NCBI GenBank assembly: GCA_029850565.1
Contig: JARCRR010000057.1
Span: 1-6,602 of the forward strand
From: Gallionella sp.
Lineage (GTDB): Bacteria; Pseudomonadota; Gammaproteobacteria; Burkholderiales; Gallionellaceae
Length of the DNA stretch: 6,602 nt
Direction: 5' to 3'
Part shown: in pieces, positions 1 to 6,602 of the stretch
Layout of the letters: the number at the start of each line of letters is the position of its first letter
How positions within the stretch are numbered: position 1 is the stretch's first letter
Notes under the pieces: generated by a model
Database searches by the model: none
Told to the model about the DNA's origin: nothing
Seen by the model: the letters and a program-made list of their open reading frames with translations, nothing else
Translations under genes and position numbers: made by a program

Positions 1-122
1 TCCGCGACCTGCCCCGCTGCCAATCCTTCCGGGCCGCTGCTCACCAACAGGCGATAGATGGCCAAACGGGTGGGCTGCGCCAGTGCCGCCAATGCCTTTA
101 CCACCTGATCTGATTTCATCAT
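1..122 (-). CDS. ArsR/SmtB-family HTH transcriptional regulator (5' part, runs off the left edge)
   Basis: Only the first 40 residues are visible. They begin MMKSDQVVKALAALAQPTR and continue with AIYRLLVSSGPEGL and AGQVA. The pattern 'LAxLAQPTRLAIYRLL...GPEGLxAGQVA' is the N-terminal helix and first HTH helices of ArsR/SmtB winged-helix repressors, in the style of the proteobacterial regulators often found beside arsenic or heavy-metal genes. Such proteins bind DNA as dimers and release it on binding metal(loid) or another signal. The metal-binding residues lie further on and cannot be seen, so the inducer is unknown. Two ATGs in tandem (122-120 and 119-117) could both start; neither has a strong Shine-Dalgarno. 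The gene lies 82 bp beyond the tamB stop on the same strand, behind its own AT-rich repeat-containing promoter region, so it is probably a separate unit. Family call is confident; the arsenic link is inference. Confidence 0.85.
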   Translation of the reverse strand, partial: MMKSDQVVKALAALAQPTRLAIYRLLVSSGPEGLAAGQVA

Positions 123-133
123 CTTATGATTCA

Positions 134-156
134 ATTATTAAACGATTATTAAAACG
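134..156 (-). promoter_or_regulatory. Tandem direct repeat, probable operator of the arsR-type gene
   Basis: On the plus strand ATTATTAAACG (134-144) is followed directly by ATTATTAAAACG (145-156), which is the same unit with one extra A. Read in the gene's direction this is CGTTTTAATAAT then CGTTTAATAAT. The second unit also creates the 8-bp palindrome AAACGTTT (152-159). The block sits 12 bp upstream of the regulator's first ATG and overlaps its candidate -10 box. ArsR-family repressors usually bind AT-rich repeats over their own promoter, so autoregulation is the natural reading. That binding is inferred, not seen. Confidence 0.45.
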
Positions 157-172
157 TTTGGTATTAGAACAA
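145..172 (-). promoter_or_regulatory. Candidate sigma70-type promoter for the arsR-type gene
   Basis: On the minus strand TTGTTC (172-167, three of six consensus bases) and AATAAT (150-145, five of six) are separated by 16 bp. Transcription would then start within or just after the direct repeat, about 15 bases before the ATG. The -35 is weak, and the second repeat copy offers another AT-rich -10. The exact boxes are uncertain, but a promoter in this AT-rich gap is likely. Confidence 0.35.
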
Positions 173-204
173 AAAGAATGGCGATAGGCAAATCGCAGGA
201 AGGA

Positions 205-3200
205 TCAGTAGTAGCGGAAAGAGTAGAAAAGATCGAGAGCGTCTTCCACACCCGTACGCGTAACCAGCGTGACACGCGGGGTCAAGGTATAGGTGAATTT
301 GGTGATGCCGGTGGTCGAAGACAGGCCTTGCTCATAACTCAAATAGGCGCGCGGGTTCAGCCGCTTGCCGACCGTCACCACCTGGTTGAGCAACGGGTCG
401 CCCCCCGCTTTTTGATTCAACGAAAGTTCATCCACCCCAACAGCCTGTCCGATCCTGGATGCGGATTGCCCGCCCATGATATTGGTTGCCGCAGACAGCA
501 AGAGCGACGAGTCGATACCACTGCTGTCCGGCACACGTCCCAACACCATCCACGAGAGTTTCTCGGCATCGGGCACATTGGGTATCGACACGAGTCGGAT
601 GACCGGCTTGCGTGCCGTGCCAGTCACTTCCACCCCCGCCTCCACGCTCAAGCCTTTGCGGTAAGCGAGGATGTTCAGACCCGGGTCGTCCATGCGTCCC
701 TGGAAGTTCACCATGCCCCGCTCGACTTGCAGGCGCTGACCATAGGCGTCGAACACCGCATCCTGCGCATTGATGATGCCGGTCACACTCAACAGCTCGC
801 CCGGTTCTCCGCGCACGTCCAGCTTGCCCGCCAAGCGCGCTTCCAGACCGGAGGCGCGAATGAAGAACTTATCGCCCAAATCGAGGGTGGCGCTCACCTT
901 GTTCTGTTGCTTGGCGCTTTCATCCACCTCTTGCCCGACGATCTGCACATCTTCCGCAAGCTGCGGACGATTGCTCACGGGCTGGTCGATCAGCCCGACA
1001 TCAGCACGGATGTCGCCATCCAAGATGAGCGTATTGCCGGAAAAGCGCGCATGCCCCGTACCCGAAGCGACGACCCAACGATCCGCACGTTGCAGCAAGG
1101 GGAATTGCTGTGCGCTGATCTGCACGCCGCCCGTGTCGCCCTTGAGATCGAGCGTGCCGCTTGCACTCAATTTACCTGCGGTACCACTCAACTTGAAATC
1201 GCCCAGCAACGTATCCTTGGGTTGTCTCAAATAAGGCGAGACGAAATCGAATAGATCAAGATGTACGACATCTTCTTCAAAGCGTGCTTTCAACTGACCC
1301 TGCTCCAATCGCACGCCCTGATCCAACATGCCGAAACTCAAGCTCTCCCCCTGCACCATGCCACGCAGGCGCGGCGTGTGCATGTTGCCGACCAGATCGG
1401 CATCCAGCTTGAGTTTCCCGCCGCTCTGAAAGTTACTGTCCAACGATGGGCCTAGCCACGCCAAGTCGTTGGAATCCAGATAGAGATGGCCCGTCAACGG
1501 GGCATCCGGGGCGACCGTCCAACCCGTCCCCGTAGCGGTCAGCGGCACGCTCGCCGACACTTTCATCTCGCCCAACTCTTCTCCGCTGGCCGAGAGCTCG
1601 GTTTGCAGTTGGTCATTTACCGCATGTGCCGACATGCGCAGATCGCTCAGACCGAAAAGTGCGCCGGTCTTCGCATCGGTCACCCAGTCACCGCTTTCAC
1701 GTTGCACTTGCAACGAGGCATTCCAGTGCGAGTCTGCTTTCACATCCCATGAGCCGCCGAAGCGCAATGTATCTACATTATCGAGTGCGGGCGACAGGTC
1801 TTGCACATTCACTGCGCGAAAACCCAAGCCGCTGAAACTGCCGATGCTTTGCCAATAGGACGGGGTCCAACGCGTGGTTTCCAGATGTGCACGACCACCG
1901 CCCAACGCGATGTCGGCCACCCCCAGATCGGCATTCCCGGACGCAAGCGCCACCGAAGCAGTATTGAGCAATCGCAAGGGAACAGCGCCCGCCCCCGAGA
2001 ACTCATCGAGCGAGCCCTGCCAACGTAAAGCACGCCACCCCTGTTCGAGACCGCTCAAACCGCCATGCGCCAGCAGATGCAATTCCTCGCGCACCTGTGT
2101 ACCCTGCTCTACCTTTGCGCGCACTTTGACGCTGTGATCATCCGGTGCACCTTGCAACTCGAAACTCGCTTCAGGAACACGCAATGCATCTCCCTGCTTG
2201 AAATCTTGCAGCACCAGATTGAGAGTCACGGACTGCGCCGAGGCATCGCCCGCCGCATCCACACTGGCTATCTTTTGATCAGCCGACAATATCAGCTCTC
2301 TGCCGCTGAACGAGAAATCCAGTTGCGGCTCGCCGATGCTGCCTGTGAGCGCTGCACGCCCATTCAATTGCCCGCCCAGGTTGGCATCGATCTGTGCCAG
2401 ATTGGATGCTGCCAGATCAAAGTGCAACTCATCCGCTCCCAAACCATAGTTCCCTTTAACGGAGATTCGGTTATCGCCCAGATGGAAAGCCAACTCTCCT
2501 TTGCCATGCTTGCCATTGATGACCGCCACCCATCCTGCACCGCCGATCTCATATTGCGCAAAGTGACTGTTCGCGAGTGCAAAACGCATCTCTGCGGTGA
2601 CCTCTGGCAATAGCTCTCCCTTGATTGTCATCTCGGCGTTCAAGTCGGTAGGCGGAGTTGCGGCGAATTCGGCCAGATTCAGTTTGTAAACCTGACTGGT
2701 GAAATTGAACGTTCGGCTCCGATCAAGCACAAGCTGACCGTGCCCCTCTATGCTCGTCCCGCCACGCACTAGGCGCAGACTATGCAATGCGATCCGCTGA
2801 CCTTGACGAGTCAGCTCACCCGTCAATCTCGATTCGCCATCGGTCAGCGCCAATACCGCATGTTGAGACCTCCCCGCGCCATCCAGCGCGACCTTGCCGC
2901 TCATCCGTTTCGAGGGAAGCCGACTATCCAAGGCCTGCATATCGACATCGCGCAGAGCCAATTGCGCATCACCGGATTGATTCTTTGCATTCCAATCCAA
3001 TGTGCCCGACAGTTTTCCCTCTCCCGGTGTCTGTGCCTCCAGACGGGTTATCTGCCAATGTTCGGTAGATAATTTCATGCGCGCTCGCGCATCGACGATG
3101 GGGATCCGGCTCTGGTCGATGGCAGCCGCCAGATCGTTATGCAGGCGCAGGTTGCCTTCCAAGCCATCTCTCTTGCTGTCACGCGCATCGAGATCACCGG

Positions 3201-4047
3201 ACAACCGGGTCTGCGGCATTCCTTCAAACAGCCGCGCCACGTCCACGCCCTTAAACTGCATCTGGATGCGCTGCAATAGCACCTCATCCAGTGGCGATAG
3301 CAGCACCGTTCCATTAGCCCGCAATCCAGCACCTTCCGCTTTGAGTTTGATCTCGAGGTGCTGCAACTCACCCTGCACATCCGCCTGCACCTTCAACTTT
3401 TCGGCACGCGGTGTCGTGGTATCCAAGGTGATATGCGAATCCAGCGCATACGGGATGGTACTCGCCAGGGTCACCTCACCGGCCATTTCGCCGAAGGGCA
3501 GATGCGCATTCAACAACTGCAAGTGATGTCGTTGACGATCACTGTTCAGGTTCGCCTCCACCCCGCTCACCGCGAAGTCGGGTTGTGCCGAACCTAAGGC
3601 GAACCAACGGAACGATCCCACATGGATACTGGCGGCAGTCACATCCAAAGGGAGTTGTAGCGATGCTGGCAATGTAAGTGGCGTTGCGGAGGCACTGACC
3701 TTCTCCTCATGCAGTTCGATCTGCTGCGCCTTCACACGCAACAGATGCAACTCCTGACTCAACAGTGCACGCGGTTGCCAATCCACCTGCAAACCTTGCA
3801 CATCAAGTCGCTGCGTATCCGCATCGAATGAAAGCTGTTGGATCGTAAATCCGCCCAACAGCGAGCCCGTCATTCCATTCATCTTGAAAGAGCCGCGCAT
3901 ATGGCGCTCCATGACACCCGCCATCCAAGTCATCCCGGAAGTCGTGCCGAGCAAGTAATAGCCCAATCCTGAAATCAAGAAGCATGGCGTCAGCAAGCCG
4001 AGGATTAGTTTGCTTCGCAACGACAAGGCAGGGTTGTCGTTCGCCAT
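205..4047 (-). CDS. tamB: TamB, translocation and assembly module inner-membrane subunit
   Basis: A 1280-residue protein, close to the roughly 1260 residues of E. coli TamB (YtfN). Residues 1-12 are short and polar, and residues 13-34 form a hydrophobic signal anchor (KLILGLLTPCFLISGLGYYL), giving an inner-membrane tether. About 900 residues of alternating polar/apolar beta-rich sequence follow, the expected lipid-binding groove of AsmA-like/TamB proteins. The C-terminal TamB domain (formerly DUF490), roughly the last 330 residues, has the family signature SIPNVPDAEKLSWMVLGR (1154-1171), then VGKRLNPRAYLSYEQGL (1226-1242), and ends in a beta-strand-like LDLFYSFRYY. In known systems this domain contacts TamA, and the protein spans the periplasm for outer-membrane protein assembly and/or phospholipid transport. 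The start ATG shares its A with the tamA stop, and a GGTGG lies 7 bp upstream, so translational coupling is likely. No frameshift or truncation is seen. Confidence 0.95.
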   Translation of the reverse strand: MANDNPALSLRSKLILGLLTPCFLISGLGYYLLGTTSGMTWMAGVMERHMRGSFKMNGMTGSLLGGFTIQQLSFDADTQRLDVQGLQVDWQPRALLSQELHLLRVKAQQIELHEEKVSASATPLTLPASLQLPLDVTAASIHVGSFRWFALGSAQPDFAVSGVEANLNSDRQRHHLQLLNAHLPFGEMAGEVTLASTIPYALDSHITLDTTTPRAEKLKVQADVQGELQHLEIKLKAEGAGLRANGTVLLSPLDEVLLQRIQMQFKGVDVARLFEGMPQTRLSGDLDARDSKRDGLEGNLRLHNDLAAAIDQSRIPIVDARARMKLSTEHWQITRLEAQTPGEGKLSGTLDWNAKNQSGDAQLALRDVDMQALDSRLPSKRMSGKVALDGAGRSQHAVLALTDGESRLTGELTRQGQRIALHSLRLVRGGTSIEGHGQLVLDRSRTFNFTSQVYKLNLAEFAATPPTDLNAEMTIKGELLPEVTAEMRFALANSHFAQYEIGGAGWVAVINGKHGKGELAFHLGDNRISVKGNYGLGADELHFDLAASNLAQIDANLGGQLNGRAALTGSIGEPQLDFSFSGRELILSADQKIASVDAAGDASAQSVTLNLVLQDFKQGDALRVPEASFELQGAPDDHSVKVRAKVEQGTQVREELHLLAHGGLSGLEQGWRALRWQGSLDEFSGAGAVPLRLLNTASVALASGNADLGVADIALGGGRAHLETTRWTPSYWQSIGSFSGLGFRAVNVQDLSPALDNVDTLRFGGSWDVKADSHWNASLQVQRESGDWVTDAKTGALFGLSDLRMSAHAVNDQLQTELSASGEELGEMKVSASVPLTATGTGWTVAPDAPLTGHLYLDSNDLAWLGPSLDSNFQSGGKLKLDADLVGNMHTPRLRGMVQGESLSFGMLDQGVRLEQGQLKARFEEDVVHLDLFDFVSPYLRQPKDTLLGDFKLSGTAGKLSASGTLDLKGDTGGVQISAQQFPLLQRADRWVVASGTGHARFSGNTLILDGDIRADVGLIDQPVSNRPQLAEDVQIVGQEVDESAKQQNKVSATLDLGDKFFIRASGLEARLAGKLDVRGEPGELLSVTGIINAQDAVFDAYGQRLQVERGMVNFQGRMDDPGLNILAYRKGLSVEAGVEVTGTARKPVIRLVSIPNVPDAEKLSWMVLGRVPDSSGIDSSLLLSAATNIMGGQSASRIGQAVGVDELSLNQKAGGDPLLNQVVTVGKRLNPRAYLSYEQGLSSTTGITKFTYTLTPRVTLVTRTGVEDALDLFYSFRYY

Positions 4048-5801
4048 CAGAAGGCCACCGCGATGGAAAAGTGGATGAAGGGATCAGAGACGCCCCTGCT
4101 TCGTGCAACATCAAGCGCGAGCGGCCCGACCGGACTGCGCCAACGTCCGCCAACGCCATATCCAACCACGGGACGCAGCCCCTTTACCGTGTCAGCCGCG
4201 TCACCTGCATCCGTGAAGACGGCCACCCCGAGTGATGAGAACCAATGTGTGTACTCTGCGCTCGCTACGGCCATTGCGCGCCCGCCGACCACTGCATCAA
4301 CTTCATGCACGCCCAAACTTTGATAGGCGAAACCACGCACCGTTTGTGTACCGCCGACGCGGAACAGATATTCTTGCGGGATGTTCAATCGTGTCGGCGT
4401 CTGGGTATAGCCCGCCTCACCGCGCAACGAGATCACATCGCTCTCGCCCAATGGGATCCAATGCTGGTGGCGCAGATAACTCCTGACAAAATCCTCATCG
4501 GACAAAAATGCCTTGCCCGCCCCGCCCAACCTGAACTCCGTGAGCGAGCCCGACATCGGCATCAATGGATCGTCCACAGTACGGCGCATCCAGCGCCAAT
4601 CCAACACCAGCGCCTGGTTGGTCTCTCTGACCCCGCCTTCCGGGATGCGATGTTCCTGCTGCCAGTTCAGCCCAATATTGAATTCGTTGCCGAACACAGT
4701 ATGACTGCGCGTCACACCGAACTTGTCGCGCAACGTCTCCAATCCCTGGATCTTGGTGCGTTCTCCACTCGCGTTCCACAACAGGCGAAACCCTTGGGGG
4801 TTAGGCAAAGTATCGACACCCGCCGAGATCGTCTGCCGATTCTGCTCCAGTACCAGCGCGCTGTTGAAACTCCACGCACGATCAAGAAAGTTATTGCTCA
4901 GATAATTGAGCTCGCTGCGCACGCCGTTGTTGGTGCTGTAACCCAAGCCCACCGACAGCTTGCGCGAATCCGCCTCGACGACCTGTACTTTCACCGGCGC
5001 AGTGACGATCTCTCCACTCGCCGCATCGGAAACAGCGGGTATGTCCAGGCTGACGATGATCGAGTTGAATTGCGCCAGGTTCTGCAAGCGCGTCTGCAAG
5101 GTCAGCAATTGGCCACGGTCATACTCATCACCCTCTCTGAAGGTGGCGTAGCGTGCCACCATGGATTCCGAATAGCGCTTCAACCCGCTGATCCGCAGCG
5201 CGCCGAAACGATAGCGCGGGCCGGAATCCAAAATGATGTTCAACTGTACCGTTGCGCTTGGGATATCGACCTTGGCCGAGCTGTCGACGATACGGGCCGC
5301 GGCATATTCCTTGCGCGCCAATTGTGTGAGAAGGTCGGTCTTGGCACGGTCCCATGCGTTCGCACTGAATCCATCGCCTTGCGGCAATGACCACTCTTTG
5401 CGCAATTGCTGTGCACGCACACTATCTGTCTTCGATATATCACCGCGGAACTCGATGCTCACCGAACTGACTTTGGCCAAAGCTCCTGGCTCGACCAGCA
5501 ACTCGAGCGTACCAGAACCCATGACGGAACGCGGTGACACCCTGCTGGAAAAATAACCTTCGGTCATCAATAGCTCGTGTATCTCTCGCTGCGCCCGTCG
5601 CACAAACCCTGCACGTTCGCTTTCCGTCTTCATCAACTCATCGGGGATTTGGAAATGCTGTGACAGAACAGGTCTGACCTCTTCCGGGGCGATCAGAATG
5701 ACTGAAGGGATGCTGCCCGACTTGGCCTCCGCACTCGCCGCGAAGCCAAAAGTGAACAACCAGATCAACGACCAAGCTATCGAAATATGCAGGTGCTTCA
5801 T
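4047..5801 (-). CDS. tamA: TamA, Omp85-family outer-membrane subunit of the translocation and assembly module
   Basis: A 584-residue protein, against about 577 for E. coli TamA. Residues 1-26 are a signal peptide (basic start, hydrophobic IAWSLIWLFTFGF, cleavage near ASAEA). Three POTRA domains follow, roughly 30-107, 108-194 and 195-277; the third begins at YRFGALRISGL. The rest (about 281-584) is the beta-barrel. The Omp85 hallmark VRGF is at 488-491 (in GGTQTVRGFAYQSLG), followed by FTDAGDA (529-535) and GGRWRSPVGPLALDVA (551-566). The chain ends in Phe, as outer-membrane barrels do for recognition by BamA. TamA works with TamB in inserting certain outer-membrane proteins and in envelope lipid homeostasis. 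Start choice is firm: an in-frame TAA lies two codons upstream and the next Met is residue 57, past the signal peptide. No clear Shine-Dalgarno precedes the ATG; the leader is AT-rich. TamA is preferred over BamA because of three rather than five POTRAs and the tamB neighbour. Confidence 0.95.
   Translation of the reverse strand: MKHLHISIAWSLIWLFTFGFAASAEAKSGSIPSVILIAPEEVRPVLSQHFQIPDELMKTESERAGFVRRAQREIHELLMTEGYFSSRVSPRSVMGSGTLELLVEPGALAKVSSVSIEFRGDISKTDSVRAQQLRKEWSLPQGDGFSANAWDRAKTDLLTQLARKEYAAARIVDSSAKVDIPSATVQLNIILDSGPRYRFGALRISGLKRYSESMVARYATFREGDEYDRGQLLTLQTRLQNLAQFNSIIVSLDIPAVSDAASGEIVTAPVKVQVVEADSRKLSVGLGYSTNNGVRSELNYLSNNFLDRAWSFNSALVLEQNRQTISAGVDTLPNPQGFRLLWNASGERTKIQGLETLRDKFGVTRSHTVFGNEFNIGLNWQQEHRIPEGGVRETNQALVLDWRWMRRTVDDPLMPMSGSLTEFRLGGAGKAFLSDEDFVRSYLRHQHWIPLGESDVISLRGEAGYTQTPTRLNIPQEYLFRVGGTQTVRGFAYQSLGVHEVDAVVGGRAMAVASAEYTHWFSSLGVAVFTDAGDAADTVKGLRPVVGYGVGGRWRSPVGPLALDVARSRGVSDPFIHFSIAVAF
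4055..4059 (-). promoter_or_regulatory. Weak ribosome binding site of tamB inside the end of tamA
   Basis: On the minus strand GGTGG lies 7 bases before the tamB ATG, within the last codons of tamA. The stop and start read TGATG, so ribosomes ending tamA sit on the tamB start. The site supports the chosen tamB start, but coupling may matter more than this weak Shine-Dalgarno. Confidence 0.35.
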
Positions 5802-5852
5802 TGATTATTCAGACAGAAAATATTCACTCGGGGAAAGGTTGTGGAGGATTGG

Positions 5853-5858
5853 ATTGTA
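5853..5858 (-). promoter_or_regulatory. Candidate -10 element for the tamAB operon
   Basis: On the minus strand TACAAT (five of six consensus bases) lies about 51 bases before the tamA ATG. No good -35 is found 16-18 bp upstream. A TTGACC (5892-5887) is present but 28 bp away, too far to pair with it. The strong terminator after the peptidase gene implies tamAB needs its own promoter in this gap, so the general location is likely even though these bases are a weak guess. Confidence 0.3.
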
Positions 5859-5873
5859 CCTTACGCATCCGGT

Positions 5874-5900
5874 TTGCTTGCCGCCCGGTCAAGGTAGAAT
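5874..5900 (+). promoter_or_regulatory. Weak promoter-like sequence ahead of the small plus-strand ORF
   Basis: TTGCTT (5874-5879) and TAGAAT (5895-5900, five of six -10 consensus bases) are separated by 15 bp, shorter than the usual 16-18. If TAGAAT is the -10, transcription starts near 5907 and only the ATG at 5929 can be used. If AAGG (5891-5894) is instead a ribosome binding site, the ATG at 5899 is used. The two readings exclude each other. Confidence 0.25.
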
Positions 5901-6003
5901 GCAGGCCAACCAACACCGTCCTACCCGCATGTTCATCGAACTCATCATCTTGATCGTCATCGTCGCCGTCGTCGTCATTGCACTGCGTCCGCCGCGCCAA
6001 TGA
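5899..6003 (+). CDS. Possible very small single-span membrane protein
   Basis: From the ATG at 5899 the ORF codes for 34 residues. From the in-frame ATG at 5929 it codes for 24 residues, starting MFIELIILIVIVAVVVIAL and ending in RPPRQ. The core is about 17 uninterrupted Ile/Leu/Val/Ala residues after Glu4, then a basic tail: the shape of a one-helix inner-membrane peptide with its positive end in the cytoplasm. The gene sits in the gap between tamA and the pbpG-like gene, on the opposite strand, and does not overlap either. An AAGG at 5891-5894 could serve the 5899 start (spacing 4); the 5929 start has no Shine-Dalgarno. Against it: the core is built of GTC/ATC/GTC triplets and could be chance low-complexity DNA. 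No family is recognised. Confidence 0.35.
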   Translation: MQANQHRPTRMFIELIILIVIVAVVVIALRPPRQ

Positions 6004-6026
6004 AAAAGGGGGCTGATAGCCCCCTT
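6003..6026 (-). terminator. Intrinsic terminator of the pbpG-like gene
   Basis: A perfect 9-bp stem with arms AAGGGGGCT (6006-6014) and AGCCCCCTT (6018-6026) closes on a 3-base loop. In the minus direction the stem runs straight into more T (five T in all, 6007-6003), the normal rho-independent form, and it begins 21 bases after the peptidase stop codon. In the plus direction the tail is TTCTCG, poor in T, so stopping of plus-strand transcripts would be weaker. The T-run overlaps the stop codon of the small plus-strand ORF. Confidence 0.8.
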
Positions 6027-6047
6027 CTCGACATCACATCCTGAAGA

Positions 6048-6602
6048 CTATCCGCGCCGCGTATGGCGTACAGCTCGAATATTGCCCGTCCCTTCCATCC
6101 AACGTTTGATGCGATTGGCATCGCCCACACGAGTATGTTTGCCCCATGAGTCGAGCAACACTATGACGACCGGACGATTGGAAATCTTCGCCTGCATCAC
6201 CAGACATTTACCCGCCTCACTGATATAACCCGTCTTGCTCAGACCGATATCCCACGAAGCGTTCCTAACCAAAGGATTGGTATTGTTGAAGCGCAATGTG
6301 TGGCGGGACGAGACCTGCACGATGTGCGAATGGGATGTGGTGAAGCGCTGGATCTCCTCGTACTCGCCCGCAGCCATCGCCATTCTGACCAGATCCTGCG
6401 CGGTCGAGACATTGGTGCTATGCAACCCTGTGGGATCATCGAAGCGAGTGGAGTACATACCCAACTCGCGTGCCTTGGCGTTCATCATCGCCAACATCAC
6501 CTGGGTACCGCCGGGATAGGTACGCGCAAGAGCGGCGGCAGCGACGTTCTCCGATGCCATCAACGCCAGTTTCATCAATTCCCCACGTGACAGCGTCATA
6601 CC
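6048..6602 (-). CDS. pbpG: D-alanyl-D-alanine endopeptidase, PBP7-like (peptidase S11), 3' part
   Basis: The reading frame is open to the right edge, so this is the C-terminal portion (about 184 residues) and the true start is outside; the Met at 6599 is internal. Two of the three penicillin-binding active-site motifs are visible: SxN as SEN in LALMASENVAAAALA (codons about 6554-6546) and KTG in GLSKTGYI (about 6236-6228). The SxxK serine motif should lie upstream, off the window. Family-typical stretches include PTGLHSTNVSTAQDL, FNNTN and GKCLVMQAKISNRPVVIVLLDS. S11 enzymes of the PBP7 type are periplasmic and cut D-Ala-meso-DAP cross-links in peptidoglycan. The protein stops soon after the catalytic fold with a short basic tail (RHTRRG), without the C-terminal domain plus amphipathic anchor of PBP5/6 (DacA/DacC), which favours PBP7. 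A terminator follows 21 bp after the TAG stop. Confidence 0.88.
   Translation of the reverse strand, partial: GMTLSRGELMKLALMASENVAAAALARTYPGGTQVMLAMMNAKARELGMYSTRFDDPTGLHSTNVSTAQDLVRMAMAAGEYEEIQRFTTSHSHIVQVSSRHTLRFNNTNPLVRNASWDIGLSKTGYISEAGKCLVMQAKISNRPVVIVLLDSWGKHTRVGDANRIKRWMEGTGNIRAVRHTRRG

Noticed and set aside
123..204. A rho-independent terminator after tamB
   Set aside because: I find no GC-rich hairpin followed by a T-run in this gap; the AAACGTTT palindrome is short and AT-rich. tamB transcripts may read into the arsR-type gene or end by another mechanism.
178..1254. A 358-codon open frame on the plus strand
   Set aside because: It lies almost wholly opposite the conserved C-terminal domain of tamB. 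The product is His/Arg/Gln-rich with no recognisable fold, and there is no ribosome site. It is a shadow of tamB codon bias.
3981..3984. Cys22 in the TamB N-terminal segment as a lipoprotein lipobox
   Set aside because: The residues before it are LTP, which do not fit the [LVI][ASTVI][GAS]C rule, and the hydrophobic segment continues well past the Cys. It is a membrane anchor.
4245..5390. A 381-codon open frame on the plus strand
   Set aside because: It is entirely antisense to tamA, including its conserved barrel motifs. The product is rich in Arg, Gln and His without domain features, so it is a shadow of the real gene.
5698..6003. A 101-codon version of the small plus-strand ORF starting at 5698
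   Set aside because: Its first third is antisense to the tamA signal peptide and start region and has no protein-like features. Only the end, from 5899 or 5929, is free of tamA and membrane-like.

Overview
The window carries four genes on the minus strand, read from right to left: the 3' part of a D-alanyl-D-alanine endopeptidase gene (PBP7/pbpG-like), tamA, tamB, and the 5' end of an arsR-type regulator gene. There is also one possible very small plus-strand membrane ORF. The two outer genes run off the window edges. The TamA (Omp85) and TamB pair shows a Gram-negative (diderm) proteobacterium. The moderately high GC, the form of the TamA and TamB C-termini and the PBP7-like neighbour suggest a betaproteobacterium, perhaps of the Nitrosomonadales/Gallionellaceae type. 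That placement is an impression from protein style and was not computed.

Right side (6602 to about 6004): the pbpG-like gene ends at 6048 and is followed by a strong intrinsic terminator (6026-6003, minus strand). Peptidase transcription therefore probably stops before tamA. Between the terminator and tamA lies a gap of about 200 bp. It holds a possible 24- or 34-residue single-span membrane ORF on the plus strand and weak promoter-like sequences facing both ways.

Centre (5801 to 205): tamA and tamB overlap by one base (TGATG) and almost certainly form one translationally coupled operon. TamA is an outer-membrane 16-strand barrel with three POTRA domains. TamB is a long, inner-membrane-anchored periplasmic beta-rich protein whose C-terminal domain docks on TamA. 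Together they bridge the envelope, with proposed roles in outer-membrane protein/autotransporter insertion and in phospholipid transport to the outer membrane.

Left side (204 to 1): an AT-rich gap of about 80 bp contains a tandem direct repeat that overlaps a plausible promoter. It is followed by the start of an ArsR/SmtB-family repressor gene. This looks like a separate, self-regulated unit whose target genes lie outside the window.

I see no mobile element, CRISPR array, tRNA or rRNA, and no convincing new multi-gene system. The window is mostly conserved envelope-biogenesis DNA. The points most worth a second look are the small plus-strand ORF and the repeat upstream of arsR.
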